DNA of 64,000 nucleotides from Antedon mediterranea (taxonomy: Eukaryota > Echinodermata > Crinoidea > Comatulida > Antedonidae). The position numbers were made by a program, and so were the translations under genes. Under the pieces are notes generated by a model. The model was not told where the DNA came from, did not search any database, and saw only the letters and a program-made list of their open reading frames with translations. Shown here piece by piece: positions 10,560 through 57,400 of the stretch; positions within the stretch are counted from its first letter, which is position 1; every line of letters begins with the position of its first letter. The stretch is taken from NCBI RefSeq assembly GCF_964355755.1, contig NC_092676.1, forward strand, positions 28,688,288 to 28,752,287, given 5' to 3'.

Positions 10560-10999
10560 ACGACGTTTGGCCAAAGGTCATACGAACCACTTCGCGATGT
10601 CACTGTTTACGTCACTTTTCTCTGTGTGAAAAAGAAGACACTTTATATAAGTTATTTCTTTCTGTTTTGTAAACATAATTTTCATGCAAAAGTTCTCCCC
10701 GAATGAAACGAATACTCCAAAATAATATTTAACAACCGTAATAACTTAGTGATATGATTTGGTCATAATTTTAAAACCTGTTGCTGTAGCAAAATGTACG
10801 TCAATATTTGATCACGTGACCACTGACTCATTTATCAGTCATGTATCGGCAATAAATACTGATTCCGCCTATCTAACATGGCCACCATTTGTTTTGACGT
10901 AAAGTTTGGCGTACTAAAGTGATAATAATTGCAATAAATTTGACAATGTTAGCAACGAATTATCAATGATCAAAATTTCATATGTTCCACGGATAATTA
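10560..10999 (+). promoter_or_regulatory. MYRF: Putative MYRF promoter and 5' UTR
   Basis: Directly upstream of the first MYRF codon are a DR1-like nuclear-receptor word (TGGCCAAAGGTCA, 10568-10580), a CRE-like TTACGTCAC near 10607 and a TATATAA at 10644-10650. Further on are an E-box in TCACGTGACC (CACGTG at 10814-10819), an AP-1 TGACTCA (10824-10830) and a YY1-like ATGGCCACCATTT near 10879. The motifs are read directly; their use is inferred. Confidence 0.4.
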
Positions 11000-46382
<35,383 letters not shown>

Positions 46383-46724
46383 CCTGTATATTCAAGTTTC
46401 TCTTTGGAGTTTTTAAACGCTGTTGCATAATATGAATGTTTATTAAGTGTGTTGCATATGACGATTTTAAAGGAGGAAAGTACGAAAGATTTAATTCACT
46501 CAATGGTTTCACCATTTGTGATTAACTCCTAAACCCACGCATCTTCTTTCTAGATAAAAACAAATCTATGGAAAATAGTTTTCAAACAATTTGTTAAACC
46601 AATTGCAAACGGTTTCTACATAGAATTCTATGAAAAAAATCTGTTTTTCCACAAGGCCATTGGTGGCATATTATTCAACGTTTAATAAGCATCATCAAGA
46701 AGTTCAACCCTTTGCAGACAATGA

Positions 46725-46730
46725 AATAAA
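46725..46730 (+). terminator. MYRF: Proximal poly(A) signal candidate for MYRF
   Basis: An AATAAA about 340 bp after the stop; a second lies near 46886. Use is not testable from sequence. Confidence 0.4.
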
Positions 46731-47674
46731 GCTTTGGAACTATGTTCATTAAATGAACTTCAAATTGCATGAAGTCAGAATGAGATGTTTACGTTGTTGA
46801 AACTTCCACCAGATGTATGTTAGCATCTTCAAGTCAGATGTACTGCTGTAGTACAGTTGTTAGAGCTGCCCTTGTTAATTAAACAAATAAAGAGGATGTT
46901 TTAGCTAATTTGCAAAGTCTTTAATTTGAGGTTTGCGATTCACAGTGGATTGTTTCCATAGATGACCAGTTTTTAGACGGGTCTAAAATTAAAATGACTA
47001 GTTACTTATAAGGTCTAGTTTTTAATTTGAGTTCTGTAATTTGGGGTTAGGGTTAGGTTGTGTCAATGATTCAAAATATTATTATTATTTTGTGGAATTA
47101 TTATAATTTACTAAAATAAATTTTATGTTAAATAATATAATGTTATATATTTATATAGTTTTGTTTAAAATCTATTTTATGTTTCATATATCAAAAAGTA
47201 GTTGTTGTTGTGTAGTAATATAATTTGTAAACTTAAATGCAAAGAAAAATGTAATCTATTTTGGTAATTGGGGCAAACATTTGTAATTATAAATTAGAGA
47301 TTTATTTGTTGTTTGTACTTAAGGTATTATGATATTGAAAACATATCAAGAATTTTATTATAAAAAAGGAAAATCATGATTTTTAAAAAAGCATGATTGA
47401 AGTTTGAAAGCAACTAAATGCATCTTAAAAAAATAAATAATTCTTAAAAAATAATAAATTTTAAAGATTATTTCTGGAAATCAATAACAACATTATTTAT
47501 GTTATAATTCTTGTTTTTATGCAATAGATTTATAATAATAGTATTTCTATACCAGCATTTAAACATACAATACTGATTTGGATATAGGCCCTCTGTTAGT
47601 ATATTAAGACGCCACCTGAAAAGTTAAGTGCACCTCCTGAACTTGACATTGCCTACGAGGGTGGACTTGGGCCT

Positions 47675-47767
47675 GAGCCAGTAAGTGAGCGGGCTTATGC
47701 TCGAGCCAGTAAGTGAGCGGGCTTACGTTCGAGCCAGTAAGTGAGCGGGCTTATGCTCGAGCCAGTA
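47675..47767. repeat. 28-bp tandem repeat, about 3.3 copies
   Basis: The unit GAGCCAGTAAGTGAGCGGGC followed by TTATGCTC repeats with one variant (TTACGTTC). It is GC-richer than its AT-rich surroundings in the MYRF 3' region. Confidence 0.9.
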
Positions 47768-49013
47768 TTGTTTATTTGTAAGATTATTTTTAATAATTAA
47801 TCATCAGTTTTTATGATAATTGTACTATTATTATTTCTATTAATATTGTTTTGTCTGTAATATTCTTTGTATAAATATTGTAAATAACCCAGAAAGTTTG
47901 AACCAAAGTTCATTGAACTTTAACTAATCAAGCAAAGTGAATATGTAAATAAGGTTGACCTCCGAAAGTCAATGTTTCCTAATCTTGATATGTTGAACGA
48001 ATGCAAGGAAAAATTGACTAAGAATTTGTATATATGTTTAAGCAGAAATAGACTGAATTGGAGTGGTTGTATGGTTCTTGTGTGGGGGTGTGTGCGCTTT
48101 TGTGTATGAGTGAATGTTGCCATTTTACTACTTATATAATTCTATTTTCACAATTTTGATCTTTTTTAAATGGAAATGTCTGTAAAAAAAAAAATCTATG
48201 CAAATTAAATTTGGATTTTATTAAATTTTTATATTCCTGTGTGTGAGAGAGTTGAATTTACGAGTGTGAGCAATAATACTGTAATTTTTAAAAAGTCTAC
48301 TATTGATAAAAATTGTATTTTTACAAGAGCGCTATTTGACATTTTAAAAATGAAATATGTTTTAACTAAACATACTGAAATTGTGTATGCATATATTATG
48401 TATGCGTACTGTATATTTTGATCAAATCTATTGGAATACATCATTAGACATATCTAATTACGGTATATTTGCCGTCTTTACCTGAAATACATTCACAAAC
48501 AATGCACAAATCAATGTGAATTCTGTATTCATCGAAAATTATAAATATGCAAATTTGTTTTAAGGTCACAACCTTTCAACTATCACCTTGTTTAATGTTT
48601 TTCAAAAGCTGTGAAATTCAGTATACATTATATACAAATATATTATAAATGTATATTTATACCAATATGCTGAATTTATACTTAAATGATACTCTGCAGA
48701 GATAACATAATTATACAAACACATTTTATTTAGTGTATTATAACTGTGATGTTATATAAGGTCATCATGTTTTATTATGTAATTTAAAGATCTAAGCATG
48801 GGGGATAAAAAGTGTGTGTGTTTGTGAACAGTACTTCGAGGTTTTTAGGGAGGGGGAGGGGAGAAGGGTGGGGGTTGACAGATGGAGTATGGTACTAAGC
48901 TACAGCTGGTTAGCACATATCTTCCATATAAAAGTCCCTGTTTTTTGTTACATGCATTTGATTTGTCAAATTGAATATTATAAGAGGTTGGCATAAATGT
49001 TTACCACAATGGT

Positions 49014-49092
49014 ATCGTTGCATTACTGTATCCTTAAGTTGCTGTAAATTATATTACTGTATCCTTAAGTTGCTGTAAATTATATTACTGTA
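49014..49092. repeat. 35-bp tandem repeat, about 2.2 copies
   Basis: The words ATTACTGTATCCTTAAGTTG and CTGTAAATTAT repeat in register. Confidence 0.9.
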
Positions 49093-49673
49093 TCAGTTGT
49101 TGTAATTTTTTTTTAATAAGTAACATGAAAAGGATGCTATTTGGATAATGCATAGAGTATTGTTTTATATGGAAAGTGCTTAAATGAAGTGAAATATTTT
49201 TATTTTAGGTAGGTAAGGATGAAACTTCTCTTTATCACAGACATATCATTATATAGAATGAGATTATATTTTTGATAACGTGTAAAAAAGGCAAATATTT
49301 GGGGATAATTTTCTATTATATTTGTATCATCAGGATTGTTGTATATAAAAGCATGTCATTATTGAATGTTGCCAGCTTCTTGTTGTCATGGCAATATATT
49401 TTCCTAATTGCCATGACATGTTTCGGTTACCAAGACAATAACATTGTGTTTTCATAACACTGTCACCAAAAAAATTAACTAAAATGCTGAAAATATTTTT
49501 TCATTTCTTAAAAATTAATCATCATTAGTATTTGTATGGGGATTATATTGTGTACAGTTGTTCTATACCAGGCTGATTCGTTTTTAATTTTGACTTAAAT
49601 AATATAGTGTTTATTTTATATAACATGCAATGACTTTAAGCGGATACCTTTGTCGATCTTAAGACAATATTTC

Positions 49674-49679
49674 AATAAA
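49674..49679 (+). terminator. MYRF: Distal poly(A) signal candidate for MYRF
   Basis: An AATAAA in TTTCAATAAAGGC, with a T-rich and TG-containing stretch about 25-50 bp downstream, the usual arrangement of a functional site. Confidence 0.5.
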
Positions 49680-49690
49680 GGCATTACTCA

Positions 49691-51990
49691 ATGTTCGTTT
49701 AAGTAATTTTTTTGTCATTGTCATTATTGTAAAAAAAAATTATTAATTTAAAAAAAAGGATTAATGGCCAAGCATTTGATGTTTTCATTTTCTTATGCAT
49801 ATCCATTGTCCTAACATTAGTTGAGTATTGTTTATTGTTTTTTTCAAATATTTATTATTGCTACAATTTTTTAACGCACGCGTCAAATTTTCGTCTAATC
49901 GTCTGTGCATGGATTAATGAATATTCATTAATCCATGATCCGTGTCAGTTACTTGTAAGGACCTTTCGTTGTGAGGACCTTTCGTGACGTCATAAAATCC
50001 TTATCCAATCAAATATCTTCTTTGCTAATTACCTAATAACTGTTTAATTAATTAATGAAAGTTCACTTTGTAACGAAAACAAGTTGTAATCTTTAATTGT
50101 ATACAAGTTTACAGTATGTAACTCTAGAAACTGTATATAATAGGTAACGCTGTTTTTCTGTAATGTGACTCTAAACCTCTATTGAAGGTTTACTTTTATT
50201 GTAACCGCTTACTTTTCTGCAACGTTATTAATGTGCAGACGGCGGCTTGAGCAACATTATTAATTTTGGTATTATAAAATGTTAGATTACAAATGTAACA
50301 ACGTCACGTACAACAATTCCTGTTAATTCCCAAATCACTCTTACAAAATCACTCAGATTACATGATTTAATAAAGTTTTGATCTTTGGCAAACATTCAAT
50401 AAATCATCTTTTTTTTTTAAAGAATAATGTTATCACTTTGAATAATAAATAATTGTAAGCTGATCAAATAATGAATTGAAATACCTTTAAAAACTAAATA
50501 TTACTTAAAACGTTTGGCAAACTTGAACTACTTTTCGTTTTACTTCATTGTGTGTCAGCGGATTCGTTGTCGATGTCGAAATAAAAGAGTTTATTTTTGG
50601 CGATTTGCCTCGATATTTTGATTGAATCTGAAATCGCAGGATTATTACATGATCGTTGGTAACTATAAATAAACAGACAAACACAAATTAAAATACACTC
50701 GGCTGAAAACAACTAAAATGAAACAAGGTTTAAATCGTAGGGCTATTGGTGTACGTGACTATGTCCTTTGTAAAGTTATAAAGCATACAATAACATTTTA
50801 GTAATAATAAAAGGAACCGTATTCTAACGTACGTAACGTCTCTTTTGTACGGAGGCCCAAACCGTTCCGGCAAACTTTACAATTATAATAATATTAAGGA
50901 AAACTGTAGTAGTGACAATGACTTTTCACTATGACCGGACGGCCACCATACTTTTGTTTATCTTTTGTTTGCAGGGCACATATTTTTGTTTCTTCCGTGT
51001 TATAAAGTGGCTTCCCCTTTTTGGGGTATCTTGGTGGGCACACGTTTTGTTTTTTAAAGAACTTGAGATCAAGCATATTTCGCACCAGACTTCTGATTTT
51101 ACCGTAACACAATTTGTATCTGCAGACGTACCATAGGCGTATATACTGTATGTACTTATGAGTGGGAAATTATTCGCATAAAATAGTCCAATAATACTCA
51201 TTCTAAACTTAGAGCTTAATCTGGCGGCAACAACAGCTAGTCTTGGGTGCAAGTTCTAAAATAAAATAACTGTAGTGTCCAGATTGTGGCTTTATCATTA
51301 TCTTGGTTTCACCGTGTGGATTTATCGAATTACCTAATTCTGCTGACGTGTTCCAATCAATATCTCATTAATTAAAAGATTTTTTTGATATCTGTATTTT
51401 TTGAATTTTTTTTTTAAAGGTTTATGTGTGAAGCCTATTTTTATACGTTTCAAGTTAAGCGAGTTTAGCTAATGCATAGTGAAATTCTTATAAAAACTTA
51501 ATTTAAATTGGCGATTTTCTTCCTTTTTTGGATTAAGAAAAGCCAACTAAAGAGTTGGTAAGCGAATATATGTAAAAAAGTATCTATCTGTTTAGGCCTA
51601 CCATGATTTAAACCTACCCCTGAAAATCAACTTCAACCCCGAATACGCGAAAATGGGGTCAGTGTTAGAAAAAAGTGGAAACTGCTGTCATGTTTACCCC
51701 CTGCGGCTGTATCTAAAACGAAGACCAACCAATAGATCCGCAAAAACATGATGGGATTAATAATATTTTTGTCACCGTTCGTATTATTTCATTTTGACTT
51801 TTTAACAGCGAATATTTACGTTAGCTGTCAAAGCTGATTAATGTCTTCAAATGATGTTCCTCTTGCGGTCTGGCTCGATTTCCACAACTGACGATTACCA
51901 AGCTTTTCATGTTTTTCTAAGCAGTTGGTGGTTGTCTAAACCTTGCTTTATCTGTATGATTGATGCTTTGATTGACAGACTGGTCTTCGG
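49691..51990. other. Intergenic region after MYRF
   Basis: No gene is recognised. Notable is the perfect palindrome at 49908-49937 followed by two copies of AGGACCTTTCGT (near 49958 and 49973). Open frames at 50894-51252 on both strands lack recognisable features. Confidence 0.5.
49908..49937. promoter_or_regulatory. Perfect 30-bp palindrome with paired GGATTA words
   Basis: The half-site CATGGATTAATGAAT is followed directly by its exact inverse. Each arm holds GGATTA/TAATCC, the core recognised by Otx/bicoid-class homeodomains, and ATTCAT. It is a candidate binding site or a hairpin. Confidence 0.6.
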
Positions 51991-52586
51991 ATGAGGACGT
52001 CACGGTTAGTTTCGTACTTTATTCTAACTTCACAAAGTCCCCTAAATTGATAAATTTAAAGTCACTTAATTAAAGCAATTACCGGTAATGATAAATATCA
52101 TATCATAACAATCGTTGTTAACAGTAAAACAAGCACTTTTGGAAATGCTTGAGGCGCTACTAAACAGATAATTAATTAATAATTGATAAATACATATAGA
52201 TGTACTGATTATGTTTGATGTGTGGCTAATTGTTTATATATCTCATTTACATAATCTATGCATAGTATAGTTATAATTGTCTGCCTTTGGAATCCATGTT
52301 CATTCCTGATGATGATCAGATCAAAATGTTGAATTATGACTTTCCTCTCGTTATTTAGTGTCAGTTTTATACAAATAATATGCAAATATTAATACACATC
52401 TATAATAATATAATGTAATATTATATCTAATTAGCTTAAATCTTGTAACTTCTGTAATGTTTAAATCACTGTAATGTTTCGTTTCTTTCAGCTCTTCATT
52501 TTTTTGTCTAAACTACATCACTATCCGAACGAGAACCAAGTCTCTTCTCCTGGGGTTTGCGTTAAGCATTGCATCAGTGTCTGGCT
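51991..52586 (+). CDS. Possible alternative 5' exons encoding a signal peptide
   Basis: A short exon (ATG at 51991 to 52004, donor GTTAGT) can join an exon at 52492-52586 that follows a good acceptor (TTTCTTTCAG). The combined frame stays open and ends in a basic-hydrophobic stretch, TKSLLLGFALSIASVSG, typical of a signal peptide. The donor at 52587 (GTAAGC) leaves phase 1, which is exactly the phase of the acceptor at 58943. It could therefore replace the 54428-54509 exon. A second donor (GTAAGT) 11 bp further gives phase 0 and would not fit. This is inference from splice sites and phase only. Confidence 0.3.
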
Positions 52587-53074
52587 GTAAGCATGCTGTA
52601 AGTAGCAATTAAATAAGATTGAATACTATATTGTTTTCTTTTGTATTACTATCATAATATTAGGCAACGCCATCAAATCTAATGACACTTTTGTTCATTG
52701 TCTACACTGAAACAAACCCACGAAATGTGTCTTGTATTTTAACAATATATAAATATATCCTTCGTGGTTTTATTGTTTATTTGAGTGATGGTATATTTCA
52801 CCATTAATGATCTCTAGCACGTTTACAAGTTTGAAAACGAAAGTAATGGCATGTTGCCGAGACCAGTAATCCTGTTAACGGGGTTTAGCGAATCATGATC
52901 AAATAAACACATCAAATGTAGTATAAACAAACGAGAAATATTATGGGTTTCCTTATGGGGTTAACATCTCAACCACTTTCCATTCTCTGATGAAACAATA
53001 AAAAATAAATAGTTCAGTAAAGATTACACAGTGACTTGCAGTGGCATCATTGTATCATCACACAAGATGTTATG

Positions 53075-53155
53075 CTCGTCCCTGGTATCACATCATAACC
53101 ATCATCACCATAACTACGTCCCTGGTATCACATCATAACCATCATCACCATAACT
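53075..53155. repeat. 38-bp direct duplication
   Basis: Two tandem copies with CGTCCCTGGTATCACATCAT and AACCATCATCACCATAACTA, essentially identical. Confidence 0.9.
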
Positions 53156-53894
53156 ATTTAAAAAAAAGTCTAATTTATATTAATAATATAATCATATGCA
53201 TTGAATCCAAATTATTTCATTGATTTTCAATTCGCAAACGGATTTCTTTGTATTTGGAAAGTTTTAAAATATAACTCTATTTTAGTTTTAGTTTATTTAA
53301 TTTAATCGTTTTCCACGTTGGCCCCTCAGTCTCATGACCAATGTAAAGACTCAGTCACAACATCGAATACCACTTCTAGTCCCCAAGTTCGCTCCATTTT
53401 ACATCCGTACCACATTATTTCCAAGTCCAATTAAAAAGGGATAAGAACTTTAATGTGGATTTAATGTTGTCTTCCGTTGAACTAGCACCTCACCGCTGCC
53501 GCCGTCCTTAACATATCAACGACGCGGTATTTATTTTGAATCCCCTCAAGTTCAACCATTATAAATACATTATTGTCTTTGTCGCCGTTTAAGGGGATCT
53601 GAAAATCCTTATTACTTTCATTTTACATGATTTATCGGCCATTTTGCCGTATCTGTTATGCATTGTTTGTGTTCGCATTCTAGTGGTTTATTTTCATAGT
53701 TTAAACGCAAAATGTGCCGTATTTCATGTTTTCTTCACACCTCATTTAAATCCGCGACGGAAATGCGCAAGCCTTGAGATAAGAGGTATTTTTTTAGTAA
53801 ATTAGCAAGCAGGGTTACTCCTGACCGTAGTTGCAAAGAGGTGCTTAGTTTTTGACAAGGTCTATGCGAATTTATACATAGTAGACTTTGACAT

Positions 53895-53945
53895 TTTGAT
53901 TGGCGCGTATAAGTTTGTTGTCTGACAACGTCAACCAATCCCAGG
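53895..53945 (+). promoter_or_regulatory. Candidate CCAAT-box promoter for the 54.4-kb gene
   Basis: Two inverted CCAAT words (ATTGG at 53899-53903 in GATTGGCG and CCAAT at 53935-53939 in AACCAATCCC) lie 36 bp apart and about 500 bp before the first ATG. The spacing suits NF-Y. The link to the downstream gene is inferred. Confidence 0.3.
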
Positions 53946-54427
53946 AGAGCATCAGCCAACTATTCGATAGGGTTTCGTCGTATCACTGGCGTAGGAGAGC
54001 ATTCTGTACAACCACGCTACTCAAACCTCGTCATTTTTTAGATTTGACACTTAAGTGATAGGATAATTACCCTTAGGGAGTGTCAATTGTATACTGGAAT
54101 TTTAAACAAACATCATGCTATGTCACTGACAGCCCTAACTGCTTTTCGAATCATATTCAAGTCGATTTCTATTGCTTTCGTTCAATCAAACATTGATATA
54201 CAACCATGCTGGAATACATATTGAGATTGGTGGAAATAAGCAAGTATTTGTGCATACGGAAGTTTGTCACAATCGAGTGTTAGCCAAGATCTGAGCCACT
54301 TCAAAAGATGCTTAACATAGCTGCAATCAAGTTATCAAAACGACTTATTTCCGTTGTGTAAACACGTGTGAAGGCTTTATTAGTAGGCCTAGACAACTGT
54401 GATATTACTACACATTGATATTTAAGG

Positions 54428-57400
54428 ATGCTTAAAAGTAGGACTACATTTTCCAACATGGGTTGTCACAGTGGCTTATTTTCTTTGAGCCTTATAATGC
54501 TTATTACAGGTAAGTGTATTATCTTTGTTTGTATGCGATTCACCTTGCATACCAACTTGATTACACATAAACGAAGGTGCTCACTCCTAATTTTACGCGC
54601 GCGTTCATAAGCTGATAATAAAGTGACGCGCGTGTCAACATTGTGTTGATTTCCTCACGCACTGATGTGGTAAATATGGCCGTACTGTGCGTAAAATACT
54701 GTTCTCTTTTTAAATCCATTACATTTTTTATAGATAGAATTATGTATTCCCAACATGCAATCATGATTGAGTCCTTACGATTACATTTGCAAAGTTGTTT
54801 TCGTTGAATTTTTTTTAAATATTTTTTTAGATAAACAAGTTATATAATTTTAACAATAAGGCTGCACTACGTGGCGGGTGGCGTCATTGCGTTTATCCAC
54901 CTTAGGTGTTTAAATAGTCAGTGAATTTATACTGGTAGTGATTCGGATTATATCGGATTAATTTTTTATTTGGGGCTAATCTGTGCGATTGTTAATATAT
55001 TTTATAAGAGATTAGGTGATGTTTAAGAAATTAACCCACTCAGCGTGGAGCGCCATGAGGGTAGTAGTTGACCAATGGATACATAATAGCAAAGTTACAT
55101 AACCGCTGAATTTTTACAATATGTCTTGTTTGACGTTCCATAACTCACAACTTATAATCCATAACCCAATTCTCAGCCTACTCGTTGCGTAGGCCATGTT
55201 GTTGTGAGTGTGTACTGAGTAGGCCTTAATCGACAAATTCTAAAAACTGTAAATTTTATATTTATTTACAGTCTTTTGTATTGTTAATATCTCATTTTAA
55301 TTGCGTAGTTGTTTACCGTAAATCATCAATTTTGATTTCATAAAACTATTTTCACCTGAATTATTTAGCTTTGCCAAAAGCCTACTCGATTTTCGCTCAT
55401 TTAGTTGGAAGATTAAACAAATTTAAAAGACGTTACTATAAAAGTTGCTACCCACTCTAGGACGCAACGCAAGGATGGAACAGCGCAAGCGAATTGACCA
55501 ATCAAAATCGATGGATTATTTAAATTGTTTCTTGTGATTGGTCAATTCGCTTGCGTCGCGTCCTAATGGGAACCAGGCTTAAAGGTGGTTTACGCGTTTA
55601 TAAAATTATGTTGACAAGGAATAACAAGAGGGGCACATGTTAGCATGGGTAATCAGCGTGTATCAACCCCGTGTAAGAATTGACTGAACCACCAAGCAGC
55701 AGGACCCTAACCACTAGTAATTTGTTAGCTATGACGTCATCAATCAATCAAACGTATACTCCATGTCTTGGAATTATGTATTATGACATGTCATGTTGTT
55801 AATTTGACAAGAGCATGTTGATGGGTCGTCAACGTATTTCCGAGGTCTGTCAATAGATCAACCCTAATACATTTAAAAAGTTTGTACGTAAAGTAAAGTT
55901 TAAAATGCAATGGGGAAATTTTATTAAGAATTTTTATTTTATTTATTACACCTTATTTATAGAGGGTGACCCTAAACAGCGTATGCTGGCAATCAAGGGG
56001 CCCTCTTGATGAGTGACAGTGGCTGTGTACTAGTAACCCCCTACTTGTCTCGAAAGATGTACTAGGTTCTTTAAAGTGCACATGAGCCAGATGTGTACAC
56101 TGGACCTACGGTTTATAATTCTTATCCAAGACTCGTTCTACCACCAGAACCATGGAGCGAGTTAGGCTCGAACCCTTGCCGTTGTTAATATGGCAAGGTA
56201 TTACGGTTCCACTGTCTTAACCGCTTGGCCACTCACCGCGAAGTAACAGATCAGTTTCTTCAAAATATTATTGGGCAAAACAAAATTAAAAATTCAACAC
56301 TGACGCGCGCGCCTTACTATCCACTAAACTTTTGAACGCATGCGTCCTAAATCCACTGAGGTTTTGAACGCGCGCGTCAACTTGTTCATGATGCCACTGC
56401 CGATTAGTGTTACAATGAAATATTTAACCAAATTGAATGTTTAATACGTGATAACATCTCGTATACTCTTGGGTTGTAAGTTGCAATAACTTACGACTTC
56501 TCCTTTGTGTGAGGGTCATGTACATACAATACCAGATTTTGATTGATAGATTCTGTTTGACGTATTGCCAATCTTAAGGACATTCCTTTATTGAAACTGA
56601 ATAATATAATTTTAACATATTATTAGTAGAGTTTAGATAAATTAATCATCCATTAAATTCAAACTATTTAAAACTATCGTGTATTCAACTATTATTAAAT
56701 AATACGAATAAATGAAAATGTAAAATTGTTTTTGTATTGTAGTAGATCTGCACCGATGGTGGTTAGCCTCGTATAGACGGAATTAGAAGTTCTCATTGGG
56801 CTATTGAATAATTCAGCTACATTTATCTTCAAATTAAATGAATTTTAACGGTTGTTTTATCATGAAACGAAACGAAATAACAAAAATTAGTGACATTTAT
56901 CTTCTTAATTAAAATGATAATTAACCAAAAGAATATTTATTGCGGTGTAGTAACGACGTGGTTCTTGGAAAGGTCGACGTTGGCTCGATATTTCATCAAA
57001 TAAATTATAATTTTATATCTTAGGACTCTATATTCGTCGAGGAAATCTTGTTAACATTTATTACATAGTCAGAGTAGAGGGAATTCATTGTAAAGTCTAC
57101 TAAATGTGACTATTCCCTGGTTGCATGTTTTTATTTAAGCTGTACTGAATGTTTTATTTTCTCTCTTAAAATAGCTCAATATATTAAGTTTCTATTCATA
57201 TAACAATTATAATAATAGTTCCAATAATTTCTTGCATATTTGCAGCAACTGCTTAAATTCTTGAATTATTTTACCCACGTTGGTAATATTTTAATAATTT
57301 AACACTCTCTTCGAACCTATCCCAACATTTTTGGAAATAGTGTTTCGTAGATTGTCAAATGTTACTGTAACCACTGGACCTATATTTCATTTTAAAAAAG

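Larger units (their letters stand above)
46383..49690 (+). other. MYRF: Likely long 3' UTR of MYRF
   Basis: After the stop (46380-46382) there are 3.3 kb free of the MITEs that crowd every other region. Poly(A) hexamers occur early (AATAAA at 46725-46730 and near 46886) and a strong one at 49674-49679, followed by a T/G-rich stretch. I take the last as the distal end. Two small tandem repeats are embedded. No open frame here looks real. Confidence 0.5.

Noticed and set aside
53735-53959. 74-codon minus-strand frame beginning MADALLGLVDVV
   Set aside because: No family resemblance; the stretch looks more like a CCAAT-containing promoter.
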